Shown: positions 6,977 through 15,104, counted from the first letter of the stretch. The stretch: 34,755 bases of DNA from Pseudomonas rubra (GCF_028656935.1 NZ_JAMDGZ010000051.1:1-34755), one strand, 5' to 3'. Made by a program: numbers and translations. The notes: a model not told the origin generated them from the letters alone.

Positions 6977-8644
6977 CTATTTAACGATCTGCCCCACTCC
7001 CCGCCCACGCGGATCGGAAGCGGTTTCCAGCGCCGTGCCATTGACCCGGATGGCCTGGATATCGCCCATCTCCCAACCCTGATCTTCCAGGGTGTAGCCC
7101 ATCTTCTTCAGTTCTTCAGCAACCTTGCCGTTAAGCGGTGCAAAGGCATCGAAGTAGATCGTGTCCTTGGGCAGCAACTGGTGATGCACGCGCTGCGCAG
7201 CCACGGCTTTTTCCAGCGGCAGGTTGTAGTCATACAGGTTGTTCAGCACCTGGAAGATCGAGGTGAAGATCCGCGAACCACCCGGGGTGCCCAGCACCAG
7301 GGTGACATTGCCATCGCGGGTCACCAGGCTCGGGCTCATCGACGAGAGCATGCGTTTGCCCGGCTCGATCGCGTTGGCATCGCCACCGACCACACCGAAA
7401 GCGTTGGCCACACCTGGCTTGGAACTGAAGTCGTCCATCTCGTCATTGAGCAAGAAGCCTGCGCCCTTGACCACTACGCCACTGCCGTAATCCCAGTTCA
7501 GGGTGTAGGTGTTGCTGACCGCGTTACCGTCCTTGTCGACGATGGAGAAGTGCGTGGTCTGGTGCGGCTCAAGGCCCGGGCGGACTTTTTCTGTTTCCGA
7601 GATGGCGTTCGGATTGACCTCCTTGGCACGCTTAACGATGTAGTCGGTGGCGGTCAGCTCTTTCACCGGCACCTTGGAGAACGCCGGGTCGCCCAGGTAG
7701 TCGGCACGGTCGGCGAACACGCGTTTTTCGATTTCGGCCAGCAGGTGAATGTAGCGCGCCGAGTTCAGCTCGACGCCCTTGAAGTCAGCGGCGCGCGCTT
7801 CCTTGATGCCCAGCAGTTGCGCCAGCGCGATGCCGCCCGAGCTCGGCAGCGGCGCGGTATAAACGACGTTGCCGCGCCAGTCGATCTTCATCGGCTCACG
7901 CCATACGGCTTTGTAATCCTTGAGGTCGTCCTTGCTGATCAGGCCCTTGTCGGCCTGCATCTGCGCCACCAGAAGGTCGGCGGTCTTGCCCTGGTAGAAC
8001 TCGCTGACGCCCTTGTCGGCAATGCGCTCCAGGGTCTGCGCCAGCTCTGGCTGCTTGAAGGTCTCGCCGACTTTCATGCTGCCGAAATAGTCGTTGAAGT
8101 TGGTGCTGTCCTTGAACAGGCCCAGGGCATCTTCGCGATACTGGTACTGCTTGGAGGCGACCTTGAAGCCATTTTTGGCATAGCCGACCGCCGGGGTCAG
8201 CAGTTCGGCCCAGGGCAGCTTGCCAAACTTCTGATGCGCCTCCCACAGCCCCATCACCGTCCCCGGCACGCCGGCGGCGCGAGAGCCGACCAGGCTGAGG
8301 TTCTCGATGATCTCGCCCTTGTCGTCCAGGTACATGTTGCGGCTGGCGGCCTTCGGTGCGGTTTCACGGTAGTCGAGGAAGTAAGCCTTGCCGTCGACAT
8401 AGAGGGTCATGAAACCGCCGCCGCCGATGTTGCCCGCCTCGGGGTAGGTGACCGCCAGGGTGAAGGCGGTGGCCACCGCCGCGTCCACCGCGTTGCCACC
8501 CTTTTTGAGGATTTCGGCGGCAACCTGTGCACCATATTGATCAGGGGCGGCGACCGCACCGCCGTCCAGCGTCACCGCGTAAGCCGCGTTACTGGCGAGG
8601 ATTGCGGCGCCCAGGGCCAGGGATCGGAACATCACAACGCGCAT
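6977..8644 (-). CDS. ggt: Gamma-glutamyltransferase (glutathione hydrolase), periplasmic
   Basis: GGT cleaves the gamma-glutamyl bond of glutathione and related compounds in the periplasm. The 555-residue precursor has a signal peptide ending near AYA (residue 23) and is expected to self-cleave into two subunits before Thr363 in the QTTHFS motif, which becomes the nucleophile. Other family landmarks are DYRETAP (about 91-97), the GGDANAIEPGKRMLSSMSP segment including the lid region, and GTPGGSR (about 452-458). The length is close to that of E. coli GGT (580). AAGGA precedes the ATG at good spacing. It is convergent with mcpS across a REP palindrome. A sigma-70-like promoter is seen at 8680-8708. 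Confidence 0.96.
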   Translation of the reverse strand: MRVVMFRSLALGAAILASNAAYAVTLDGGAVAAPDQYGAQVAAEILKKGGNAVDAAVATAFTLAVTYPEAGNIGGGGFMTLYVDGKAYFLDYRETAPKAASRNMYLDDKGEIIENLSLVGSRAAGVPGTVMGLWEAHQKFGKLPWAELLTPAVGYAKNGFKVASKQYQYREDALGLFKDSTNFNDYFGSMKVGETFKQPELAQTLERIADKGVSEFYQGKTADLLVAQMQADKGLISKDDLKDYKAVWREPMKIDWRGNVVYTAPLPSSGGIALAQLLGIKEARAADFKGVELNSARYIHLLAEIEKRVFADRADYLGDPAFSKVPVKELTATDYIVKRAKEVNPNAISETEKVRPGLEPHQTTHFSIVDKDGNAVSNTYTLNWDYGSGVVVKGAGFLLNDEMDDFSSKPGVANAFGVVGGDANAIEPGKRMLSSMSPSLVTRDGNVTLVLGTPGGSRIFTSIFQVLNNLYDYNLPLEKAVAAQRVHHQLLPKDTIYFDAFAPLNGKVAEELKKMGYTLEDQGWEMGDIQAIRVNGTALETASDPRGRGVGQIVK

Positions 8645-8679
8645 GAGAGCTTCCTTAGTGTTGTTTTCGTTGAACAGCC

Positions 8680-8708
8680 ATTAAGGCTGAAGTCAGACGA
8701 GTTATCAA
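8680..8708 (-). promoter_or_regulatory. Candidate sigma-70 promoter of ggt
   Basis: On the minus strand, TTGATA (5 of 6 to the -35 consensus) is followed after 17 bp by CTTAAT (4 of 6 to the -10). It lies about 36 bp before the ggt start codon. It was read by eye and not scored. Confidence 0.4.
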
Positions 8709-8761
8709 ACACCACAGGAAAATTCGCCGCGCATGGACAGAAGTTGTCGCGAATGAAGACC

Positions 8762-9658
8762 TCAGCAGGCGTAGATCGCCAGCTTCTTCTGAATGAAGTC
8801 GAGAAAGCACTGGATACGCAAGGCCAGTTGCGTGTTGCGGTAGTACACCGCATTGATCGGCTGGCGATAACCGCTGTTGTGCTCGGGCAGGATCACCTGC
8901 AAGCGCCCGCTGCGGATGTCCTCATGGGTCATGAAGTGCGACAGGCAGACGATGCCCTCGCCGGCCAGAGCCAGTTCGCGCAGGGTTTCCCCACTGGACG
9001 CCGACAGGCTCGGGCGGATCAGCAGGCGATCACCTTCGGCATGGCGCAATGGCCAGTGGTTGAGGGTCTCGGTCTGGGTGAAGCCCAGCAGCACGTGCTG
9101 CTGCAGGTCTTCGACGCGCTGCACGGCACCGTGACGGGCCAGGTACTCGGGGCTGGCCAGCACGTTCAGCGGGCTGCAGCCCAGCGAACGGGCATGCAGG
9201 CTGGAGTCCGCCAGCTCGCCAATGCGGATGGCCACATCGGTGCTTTGCTCGATCAGGTCGATGATCAAGTCGCTGGTGTTGAGCTCAAGCTGGATCTGCG
9301 GATACAGCGCGCGAAACTCACCGACCCAGGGCACGATGGCGTGCAGCATGAACGGCAGCGCCGCGTTGATGCGCAGCCGCCCCGACGGCGTCTGGTGGTG
9401 CAGCGACAGATGCTCTTCGAGCTCGTCCATTTGCTGCAGGATCGACTTGGCCCGCTCGAAGAAGAACCGCCCTTCTTCGGTCAGGTCCATGCGCCGGGTG
9501 GTACGGTTGATCAGGGTGGTGCCCAGCTTGGCCTCCAGGCGCGACAAGGTCCGGCTGATTGCCGAAGGCGTCTGCCCGCCCTGCTCGGCGGCTGCGGAAA
9601 TCGAGCCAAACTCGATCACCGAGACGAACACCTGCAATTCATCGGACCTGGCTTTCAC
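8762..9658 (-). CDS. LysR-family transcriptional regulator next to mdaB
   Basis: This 298-residue LysR-type regulator has an N-terminal winged helix-turn-helix (SDELQVFVSVIEFGSISAAAEQ through RTTRRMDLTEEG, about residues 4-65) and a C-terminal substrate-binding domain. I prefer a GTG start at 9658 because the LysR domain begins there and the length becomes typical. The frame stays open to a TTG at 9718 with no domain content. It lies 67 bp downstream of mdaB on the same strand, so mdaB is its most likely target, together with the divergent quinol monooxygenase gene. The effector is unknown. Confidence 0.9.
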   Translation of the reverse strand: MKARSDELQVFVSVIEFGSISAAAEQGGQTPSAISRTLSRLEAKLGTTLINRTTRRMDLTEEGRFFFERAKSILQQMDELEEHLSLHHQTPSGRLRINAALPFMLHAIVPWVGEFRALYPQIQLELNTSDLIIDLIEQSTDVAIRIGELADSSLHARSLGCSPLNVLASPEYLARHGAVQRVEDLQQHVLLGFTQTETLNHWPLRHAEGDRLLIRPSLSASSGETLRELALAGEGIVCLSHFMTHEDIRSGRLQVILPEHNSGYRQPINAVYYRNTQLALRIQCFLDFIQKKLAIYAC

Positions 9659-9725
9659 GGCGATACCCCGGGGTTGGCGACAGCCGTGATAGATAGCCGC
9701 TTGCCGCGGCCAGCGCAAGGCTTGA

Positions 9726-10316
9726 TCAGGCTTGCGTCTGGAAAACCTCAGCCAGATGCTGCTCGTAAGCGGCCACAGCGGCTTCGACGTTGGGGCGCTT
9801 CATCACATCCACGGCAAGGTAAGTCGGCAGGCCGCTCATGCCCAGGAACTGGTTGGCCTTGTGGAACGGGAAGTACACCGCGTCCACGCCCTTGCCTTCG
9901 AAGAAATCGCTGGGGTCATCGAAGGCCTGCTGCGGTGCGTTCCAGGTCAACGACAGCATGTACTGCTTGCCCTGGATCAGGCCGCCGCTGCCGTATTTTT
10001 GCGAAGCATCGGAGCGGGTACGGCCGTCGTTGGCATAGAGGCTGCCGTGGCCGGCGGTGAAGACTTCATCCAGGTACTGCTTGACGGTCCACGGCGCGCC
10101 CATCCACCAGCCAGGCATCTGGTAAATGATCACGTCGGCCCAGAGGAACTTCTGCACTTCTTCGGCATTGTCGTAGCCGCCGTCGATGTAAGTGCTCTGC
10201 ACATCGAAACCGGCACGATCAAGGAAGGCCAGCGCAGCTTCGTGCAGGGTCTCGTTCAGGCGGCCATCGGAATGGGCGAACTTCTTGCCACCGTTGAGCA
10301 ACAGGACTTTTTTCAT
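9726..10316 (-). CDS. mdaB: NADPH:quinone reductase, MdaB type
   Basis: The 196-residue flavodoxin-fold protein resembles MdaB, a FAD-dependent enzyme that reduces quinones by two electrons and so avoids semiquinone radicals. Visible landmarks are MKKVLLLNGGKKFAHSDGRLNETL at the N-terminus, the YQMPGWWMGAPWTVKQYLDEVF block (about 68-89) and the GLIQGKQYMLSLTWNAP block (about 113-129). The ATG at 10316 is supported by GAGG eight bases upstream. An ATG four codons earlier is possible. It is divergent from a YgiN-like monooxygenase gene, the same pairing as E. coli mdaB-ygiN, and is followed by a LysR gene. Confidence 0.92.
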   Translation of the reverse strand: MKKVLLLNGGKKFAHSDGRLNETLHEAALAFLDRAGFDVQSTYIDGGYDNAEEVQKFLWADVIIYQMPGWWMGAPWTVKQYLDEVFTAGHGSLYANDGRTRSDASQKYGSGGLIQGKQYMLSLTWNAPQQAFDDPSDFFEGKGVDAVYFPFHKANQFLGMSGLPTYLAVDVMKRPNVEAAVAAYEQHLAEVFQTQA

Positions 10317-10459
10317 GGGGTGCCTCATCTGTGTTCGATCAGGGGCAGGCAAGCCTGTGACCGAGTGAATTTGATGGCGGCAGGTTAGAGGTCGATCTCG
10401 CGGGGAAACAGCCGTGATCGGGCAAAATACATTTGACCAAAAAGCACGAATCCAATGTT

Positions 10460-10472
10460 TATTGTTGCAATA
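10460..10472. promoter_or_regulatory. Dyad in the mdaB / ygiN-like divergent promoter region
   Basis: TATTG-ttg-CAATA is a perfect 5-bp dyad inside the 191-bp gap between the divergent mdaB and monooxygenase genes. Its T-N11-A form fits a LysR-type site, and a LysR gene adjoins mdaB. The site is short, so chance cannot be ruled out. Confidence 0.35.
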
Positions 10473-10507
10473 GAATCGTTTCACCCCTTCCTTTCAGAGG
10501 CCTCTGC

Positions 10508-10822
10508 ATGAGCGAGCAATACGGTTTCATCCTCAAAGCCAAGACCCGCCCGGAAATGTCCGAAGCCTTCGAAGCGCTGTTTCGCGCCTATGTCGAGCCA
10601 AGCCGGCAGGAACCGGGCTGCATCGAATACCACATGCTGCGTGACCAGCAGGACCCGAGCCTGTTCGTGTTCTATGAGGTCTGGGCCAGCAAAGCCGCGC
10701 TGGAGCTGCACTCAGCCCTGCCGCACATGGCGGCGTTCTTCGACAAGCGCATGGACTACCTGGAGCGCGACTTCGATATCCAGCTGATCGACATGCTCAG
10801 CGCCTCCTCGGCTAGCCGTTGA
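10508..10822 (+). CDS. Antibiotic biosynthesis monooxygenase-fold protein (YgiN-like quinol monooxygenase)
   Basis: This small 104-residue protein has the ABM ferredoxin-like fold. The typical elements are FILKAKTRPEMSEAFEALF, the EPSRQEPGCIEYHMLRDQQDP strand-turn region and the FVFYEVWASKAALELHSALPHM helix. E. coli YgiN oxidises menadiol and is encoded beside mdaB. Here the gene is divergent from an mdaB homologue, which supports a quinol monooxygenase role over an unrelated ABM function. The ATG at 10508 lies about 9 bp after an AGAGG-like site. A second step of regulation by the nearby LysR protein is plausible. Confidence 0.85.
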   Translation: MSEQYGFILKAKTRPEMSEAFEALFRAYVEPSRQEPGCIEYHMLRDQQDPSLFVFYEVWASKAALELHSALPHMAAFFDKRMDYLERDFDIQLIDMLSASSASR

Positions 10823-10826
10823 GCAA

Positions 10827-11188
10827 CAGGTGTACGCCACAAGGTTTGTAGCGCTCTTGAGACCGAGCGCCACGCCGGCTCCCACATTTGTTGCAACGTG
10901 CCATGATCTGTGAGCGGCGTTGTTCGCCTCGGCGCAAGGCGAGATAATGTGTAAAGGCCGTACCCATTTTCAGTTACCGGGGTGCGCCATAATGAGTGCT
11001 TTGGGCAAAACCCAGAGTGGAAGCGATCTTGCCTCGGCACACACTCACGCCTTGCACCAAGGCTGACAACGCCGAACCTACAGGCCATGGCACGTTGCAA
11101 CAAATGTGGGAGCGGGCCTTGCCCCGCGATGCGCCGCGCGGGCGGCGCTCGGTCTCAAGGGCGCTACAAACCTTGCGGCGTACACCTG
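10827..11188. repeat. 362-bp imperfect inverted-repeat element containing a REP core
   Basis: The two ends are inverted copies. Outer 45-bp arms (10827-10871 and 11144-11188) differ at two positions. Next, 28 bp are identical (10878-10905 and 11086-11113). A weaker complementary zone continues inward to about 10953 and 11037. The right arm carries 30 bp (11114-11143), including a TTGCCCCGCGAT REP core, where the left arm has 6 bp. The central part, 10954-11036, has no clear open frame. It could be a pair of repetitive elements in opposite orientation, a non-autonomous mobile element, or a structured RNA. No target duplication was identified. Confidence 0.8.
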
Positions 11189-11394
11189 GCAGACTTTATC
11201 CCATCTCAACCCTTGCGTCTTTTCGCCATCACCCAATCGAGAGATGTGTCGATACCTGTACCGCGATGAGGCCTTGCTCGAATGCCTGTATACCACTGCT
11301 ATTGCTCCGACAGGGGCAATCCACCGACAATCTCCCCCGCGCACCTAGCGGTTGCTGCACTGATCGCCAACCGAGTCGTAAAGGGAGTTTCACC
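11189..11394 (+). other. Leader region of the lipid operon, no gene seen
   Basis: This 206-bp stretch joins the inverted-repeat element to the GTG start of the first operon gene. Together with the element it makes up the only gap above 300 bp in the window. I found no RNA gene or convincing promoter hexamers. The reading frame of the phosphotransferase stays open across it but has no domain content, so it is treated as leader. Confidence 0.4.
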
Positions 11395-12000
11395 GTGCCG
11401 TCGATCTACCAGCTCAAACCCCGTTTCCAGGCCTTGCTGCGCCCGACGGTCGAGCGCCTGTTCCAACGCGGCGTCACCGCCAACCAGGTAACCTTGAGCG
11501 CTGCTGTGGTGTCTGTGTTGCTCGGCCTGTTGCTGGCCTGGCTGCCGCAAGTCACCTGGCTGTTTGCCCTGGTGCCGGTATGGATGCTGTTGCGCATGGC
11601 CCTCAATGCCATCGACGGTATGCTCGCTCGCGAATTCGGCCAGCAATCCAAGCTCGGTGCCTACTACAACGAACTCTGCGACCTGATCGCCGACAGCGCC
11701 CTGTACCTGCCCTTCGCGTTGCTGCCGGGCGTGTCGTCGGCGCTGGTAGTGATCGTCGTGCTGGCAGCGCTGATCAGCGAATACGCCGGGGTCATGGGCC
11801 CGCTGGTCGGCGCCGAACGCCGCTACGATGGGCCCATGGGCAAAAGCGACCGGGCCTTTGCCTTCGGCGTGCTCGGCGCCGGCGTTGCCTGCGGCCTGTT
11901 GCCGGCCAGCTGGATCAACGGCGTGCTGCTGGTGATCTTGCTGCTCTCGCTCTATACCCTCTACAACCGGGTCAGCCGCGGTCTGGCGCAAACCCACTGA
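11395..12000 (+). CDS. ynbA: CDP-alcohol phosphatidyltransferase family protein, YnbA-like
   Basis: The 201-residue integral membrane protein of the CDP-alcohol phosphotransferase family moves a phosphatidyl or similar group from a CDP-activated donor to an alcohol. The signature is usually D-x2-DG-x2-AR-x8-G-x3-D-x3-D. Here it reads Asn71, Asp74-Gly75, Ala78-Arg79, Gly88, Asn92, Asp96, so two of the four acidic residues are Asn. As I recall, E. coli YnbA has the same pattern. Several membrane helices follow (about 32-50, 55-70, 100-118, 145-190). The start is GTG at 11395, supported by AAGGGAG upstream. It is first in a six-gene operon with hydrolase/methyltransferase, phosphatase, acyltransferase and CdsA-like genes. 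Donor and acceptor are unknown. Confidence 0.88.
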   Translation: MPSIYQLKPRFQALLRPTVERLFQRGVTANQVTLSAAVVSVLLGLLLAWLPQVTWLFALVPVWMLLRMALNAIDGMLAREFGQQSKLGAYYNELCDLIADSALYLPFALLPGVSSALVVIVVLAALISEYAGVMGPLVGAERRYDGPMGKSDRAFAFGVLGAGVACGLLPASWINGVLLVILLLSLYTLYNRVSRGLAQTH

Positions 12001-12030
12001 AGCTCTTTGTGCCAGATAAGGATATTTGCC

Positions 12031-13785
12031 ATGCGCAACGCGCAATCGCTGCACTTCACCACCCACGACGGCGTCGAACTGCATTACCGCCACTGGCCCG
12101 CTGACATTGCTGACGACCAGCCGCGCCGCGCCGTGGTGCTGTTTCACCGCGGCCACGAACACGGTGGGCGCATGGCCCACCTGGCCGATGAACTGCAATT
12201 GCCCGACCACGATTTCTTCGCCTGGGACGCCCGTGGCCACGGCCAGTCGCCTGGGGCCCGTGGCGACAGCCCGAGCTTTGCCTGCAGCGTGCGCGACGTG
12301 CAGACCTTCATCGAACATATCGCCCGCGAGCACGGCATCGCCGAAGAGGACATGGCGGTGCTGGCGCAAAGCGTCGGCGCTGTGCTGATCGCCACCTGGG
12401 CCCACGACTACGCGCCCAAGGTACGCTGCCTGGTACTGGCCTCGCCGGCCTTCAAGGTCAAGCTCTACGTACCCTTCGCCCGCCCGGGGCTGAAGCTGAT
12501 GCGCGCCTGGCGCGGCAACTTCTTCGTCAACAGCTACGTCAAGCCGCGCCTGCTCAGCCACGACCCCGAGCGCATCGCCTCGTATGAAAGCGACCCGCTG
12601 ATCAGCCGGCCGATTTCAGTGACCATGCTGCTTGGCCTGTATGAAGCCGCCGACCGCGTGGTAGCCGATGCCCAGGCGATCCAGGTGCCAACCCAGTTGC
12701 TGATTTCCGGCGCCGATTTCGTGGTCAAGCGCAAACCCCAGGAGCAGTTCTTCGAACGCCTGGGCAGCGCGCTCAAGGAGAAGCACATCCTCCCTGGGTT
12801 CTTCCACGACACCCTGGGCGAGCGTGACCGCAGCCATGCCCTGGCACGGATCCACCGCTTTATCGAGCACTGCTTCAGCCTGGCGCCGCAGCGCCCTTCG
12901 CTACTCGCTGCCGACCAACTGGGCGCCAGCTGCGCCGAGGCCGAAAGCCTGGCCGCGCCGCTGCCGCGCAACTCGCCGGCCGACCTCTACTGGCGCGCCA
13001 CCCGCGCCAGCCTGCGCCTGGGCAAAGGTTTGTCGGACGGGGTCAAGCTGGGCTTTGACACCGGCTTCGATTCCGGCAGCACCCTGGACTACATCTACCG
13101 CAACCAGCCCACCGGCAAAGGTGCGATCGGGCGCATGATCGACCAGAACTACCTCAACGCCATCGGTTGGCGCGGCATCCGCCAGCGCAAGTTGCACGTC
13201 GAAGAACTGCTGCGCCTGGCCATCGAACGCCTGCGCGAACAAGGCAAGCCGGTGGATATCGTCGACATCGCTGCCGGCCATGGCCGCTACATCCTCGAAG
13301 CGCTGCAGGGCCTTGAGCGCAAGCCGGAGTCGATCCTGTTGCGCGATTACAGCGAACTCAATGTTCAGCAAGGCAGCGCGCTGATCGCCGAAAAAGGCCT
13401 GGCGGACATTGCCCGCTTCGTCCAGGGCGATGCCTTCGATGCGCAAAGCCTGGCCAGCCTTGACCCACGCCCAACCTTGGCAGTGGTCTCGGGCCTGTAT
13501 GAACTGTTCGCCAGCAACCAGATGGTTGGCGACTCCCTGGGCGGTCTGGCCCAGGCCGTGGAGCCCGGCGGTTACCTGGTGTACACCGGCCAACCCTGGC
13601 ACCCGCAGTTGGAGATGATCGCCCGCGCTTTGACCAGCCACCGCGCAGGCCAGGCCTGGGTGATGCGTCGGCGCAGCCAGGTGGAGATGGATCAACTGGT
13701 GGAGGCGGCCGGCTTTCGCAAGGTCTGCCAGCGTATCGATGAGTGGGGCATCTTCAGCGTCAGCCTGGCCCTGCGGGTCGCTTGA
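12031..13785 (+). CDS. ynbC: Alpha/beta hydrolase fused to SAM methyltransferase, YnbC-like
   Basis: The 584-residue two-domain protein is of the length I recall for E. coli YnbC. Residues 1-285 are a Hydrolase_4/monoacylglycerol-lipase-like domain: nucleophile elbow AQSVG with Ser114, probable acid Asp229 (SGADF) and His259 (GFFHD), and an RGHEHGGR oxyanion segment at 40-47. Residues about 350-584 form a class I methyltransferase domain (Methyltransf_20 type) with SAM motif I IVDIAAGHGRY at 410-420. No membrane segment is seen, so it probably works at the cytoplasmic membrane face. The ATG at 12031 follows AAGGA. Its stop overlaps the next start by one base. A lysolipase plus methyltransferase acting on one lipid is the simplest reading but untested. 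Confidence 0.88.
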   Translation: MRNAQSLHFTTHDGVELHYRHWPADIADDQPRRAVVLFHRGHEHGGRMAHLADELQLPDHDFFAWDARGHGQSPGARGDSPSFACSVRDVQTFIEHIAREHGIAEEDMAVLAQSVGAVLIATWAHDYAPKVRCLVLASPAFKVKLYVPFARPGLKLMRAWRGNFFVNSYVKPRLLSHDPERIASYESDPLISRPISVTMLLGLYEAADRVVADAQAIQVPTQLLISGADFVVKRKPQEQFFERLGSALKEKHILPGFFHDTLGERDRSHALARIHRFIEHCFSLAPQRPSLLAADQLGASCAEAESLAAPLPRNSPADLYWRATRASLRLGKGLSDGVKLGFDTGFDSGSTLDYIYRNQPTGKGAIGRMIDQNYLNAIGWRGIRQRKLHVEELLRLAIERLREQGKPVDIVDIAAGHGRYILEALQGLERKPESILLRDYSELNVQQGSALIAEKGLADIARFVQGDAFDAQSLASLDPRPTLAVVSGLYELFASNQMVGDSLGGLAQAVEPGGYLVYTGQPWHPQLEMIARALTSHRAGQAWVMRRRSQVEMDQLVEAAGFRKVCQRIDEWGIFSVSLALRVA

Positions 13786-15104
13786 TGAGTACTGCCCGCG
13801 AGCCGGGACTGATCAAGCGCGGGGTGCTCTGGCTGCTGTTGCTCGGCCCGCTGTTCTTCCTCAGTTACGGCCTGACCAACACCTACACGGCCGGGCGCAG
13901 CGACGTCGGCAGCCTGGTGTTCGCCTGGGAAGGCAACATCCCGCTGTGGCCCTGGACCATCATCCCCTACTGGTCAATCGACCTGCTCTACGGTTTGTCG
14001 TTCCTGCTGCCCCTCAATCGCCGGGAGATGGACCGCCATGCCCTGCGCCTGCTCAGCGCCCAGCTCATCTGCATCCTCGGTTTTCTGCTCTGGCCGCTGC
14101 GCTTCACCGTCGAACGGCCAGCGCTGGACGGCCTGTTCGGCTGGCTGTTCGATGTGCTGATGGGGTTTGACAAGCCGTTCAACCAGGCGCCGTCTCTGCA
14201 CATCGCCTTGCTGGTAATCATCTGGGCGATGTTTGCCCGGCATATCCACGCAAGGCTGCCGCGCTTGCTGGTGCATGGCTGGATGGCGCTGATCGGCGTG
14301 TCGGTGCTGACCACCTGGCAACATCACTTTATCGACCTGCCCAGCGGCGCGCTGGTGGGGGTGCTGTGTTGCTGGCTGTGGCCGGTTGCGGGTCAGCCGG
14401 TACTGCGCCCGATGCAACTTGTCCGCGACCCGCAGCGCTGGCGCCTGGCCCTGCGCTACGGTGCCGGGGCGACATTGCTGGCCGGCCTGGCGCTGTACCT
14501 GGGCGGCGTTGCCCTGTGGTTGATGTGGCCGGCGGTGGCACTGCTGCTGGTAGCACTCAACTATGCACAGCTGGGCGTCGAAGGCTTCCAGAAAGGTGCC
14601 GACGGCCAGTTGTCGTTCGCCGTGCGCTGGCTATTGGCGCCTTACCTGGTGGGGGCCTGGCTCAACTCGCGCGGGTGGACGCGGCGGCGTCCGCAAGCCG
14701 ATGAAGTGTGCGATGGCGTGTACCTGGGGCGGATTCCAGGCAAGGGTGAAGCCGCGCACTTCGCCGCCATTGTCGATCTGTGCGCCGAACTGCCCGCCGC
14801 GGTTGCCCCTGGCCATGCCTATTGCGCCCTGCCCAGCCTCGACCTGGTCGTGCCCACAGCCGAGCGCTGCCGGGAAGCGGCGCTGGCGATCGAGCAACTG
14901 CGTGCCCAGGGCCCGGTACTGGTCTGCTGCGCCCTCGGCTATTCGCGCAGCGCCAGCGCCGTGGCCGCCTGGCTGGTGCTCAGCGGGCGCTGCGCCAACG
15001 CCGCACAAGCGCAGCAACGCATCAGCCAGGCACGCCCCGGGGTAGTCCTGCATGCGCAGCACCTGCAGGTCATCGAACGCCTGCAAACGGAGCCTTGCCA
15101 ATGA
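13785..15104 (+). CDS. ynbD: PAP2 phosphatase fused to dual-specificity phosphatase, YnbD-like
   Basis: The 439-residue membrane protein has two phosphatase domains. The N-terminal half is PAP2-like: PSLH at 136-139 and SVLTTWQHHFID at 173-184 are visible, with membrane helices before, between and after. The first PAP2 motif is degenerate: ERP at 110-112 lacks the expected upstream Lys. The C-terminal domain (about 305-439) is a dual-specificity/tyrosine phosphatase with the Cys382-x5-Arg388 signature (CALGYSR) and a likely acid in LPSLDLVVP. Related domains in PTPMT1 and bacterial enzymes dephosphorylate phosphatidylglycerophosphate, so a lipid phosphate is the likely substrate. Start and stop overlap with both neighbours (1 and 4 bp), showing strong translational coupling. 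Confidence 0.88.
   Translation: MSTAREPGLIKRGVLWLLLLGPLFFLSYGLTNTYTAGRSDVGSLVFAWEGNIPLWPWTIIPYWSIDLLYGLSFLLPLNRREMDRHALRLLSAQLICILGFLLWPLRFTVERPALDGLFGWLFDVLMGFDKPFNQAPSLHIALLVIIWAMFARHIHARLPRLLVHGWMALIGVSVLTTWQHHFIDLPSGALVGVLCCWLWPVAGQPVLRPMQLVRDPQRWRLALRYGAGATLLAGLALYLGGVALWLMWPAVALLLVALNYAQLGVEGFQKGADGQLSFAVRWLLAPYLVGAWLNSRGWTRRRPQADEVCDGVYLGRIPGKGEAAHFAAIVDLCAELPAAVAPGHAYCALPSLDLVVPTAERCREAALAIEQLRAQGPVLVCCALGYSRSASAVAAWLVLSGRCANAAQAQQRISQARPGVVLHAQHLQVIERLQTEPCQ

Noticed and set aside
6728..10060. Very long plus-strand open frame (about 1110 codons) across ggt, the LysR gene and mdaB
   Set aside because: It lies antisense to three well-supported genes, spans their boundaries, and has no domain. 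GC-rich third positions commonly leave such frames open.
11086..11101. Sigma-54 promoter resembling TGGCAC...TTGC
   Set aside because: The GG and GC elements are adjacent, without the required spacing.
10827..11188. Reading the inverted repeat as an insertion sequence
   Set aside because: There is no transposase frame between the arms and no target duplication was identified.
10996..11394. N-terminal extension of the CDP-alcohol phosphotransferase
   Set aside because: The frame is open, but it runs through the inverted-repeat element and has no family similarity. GTG at 11395 has a good ribosome-binding site.
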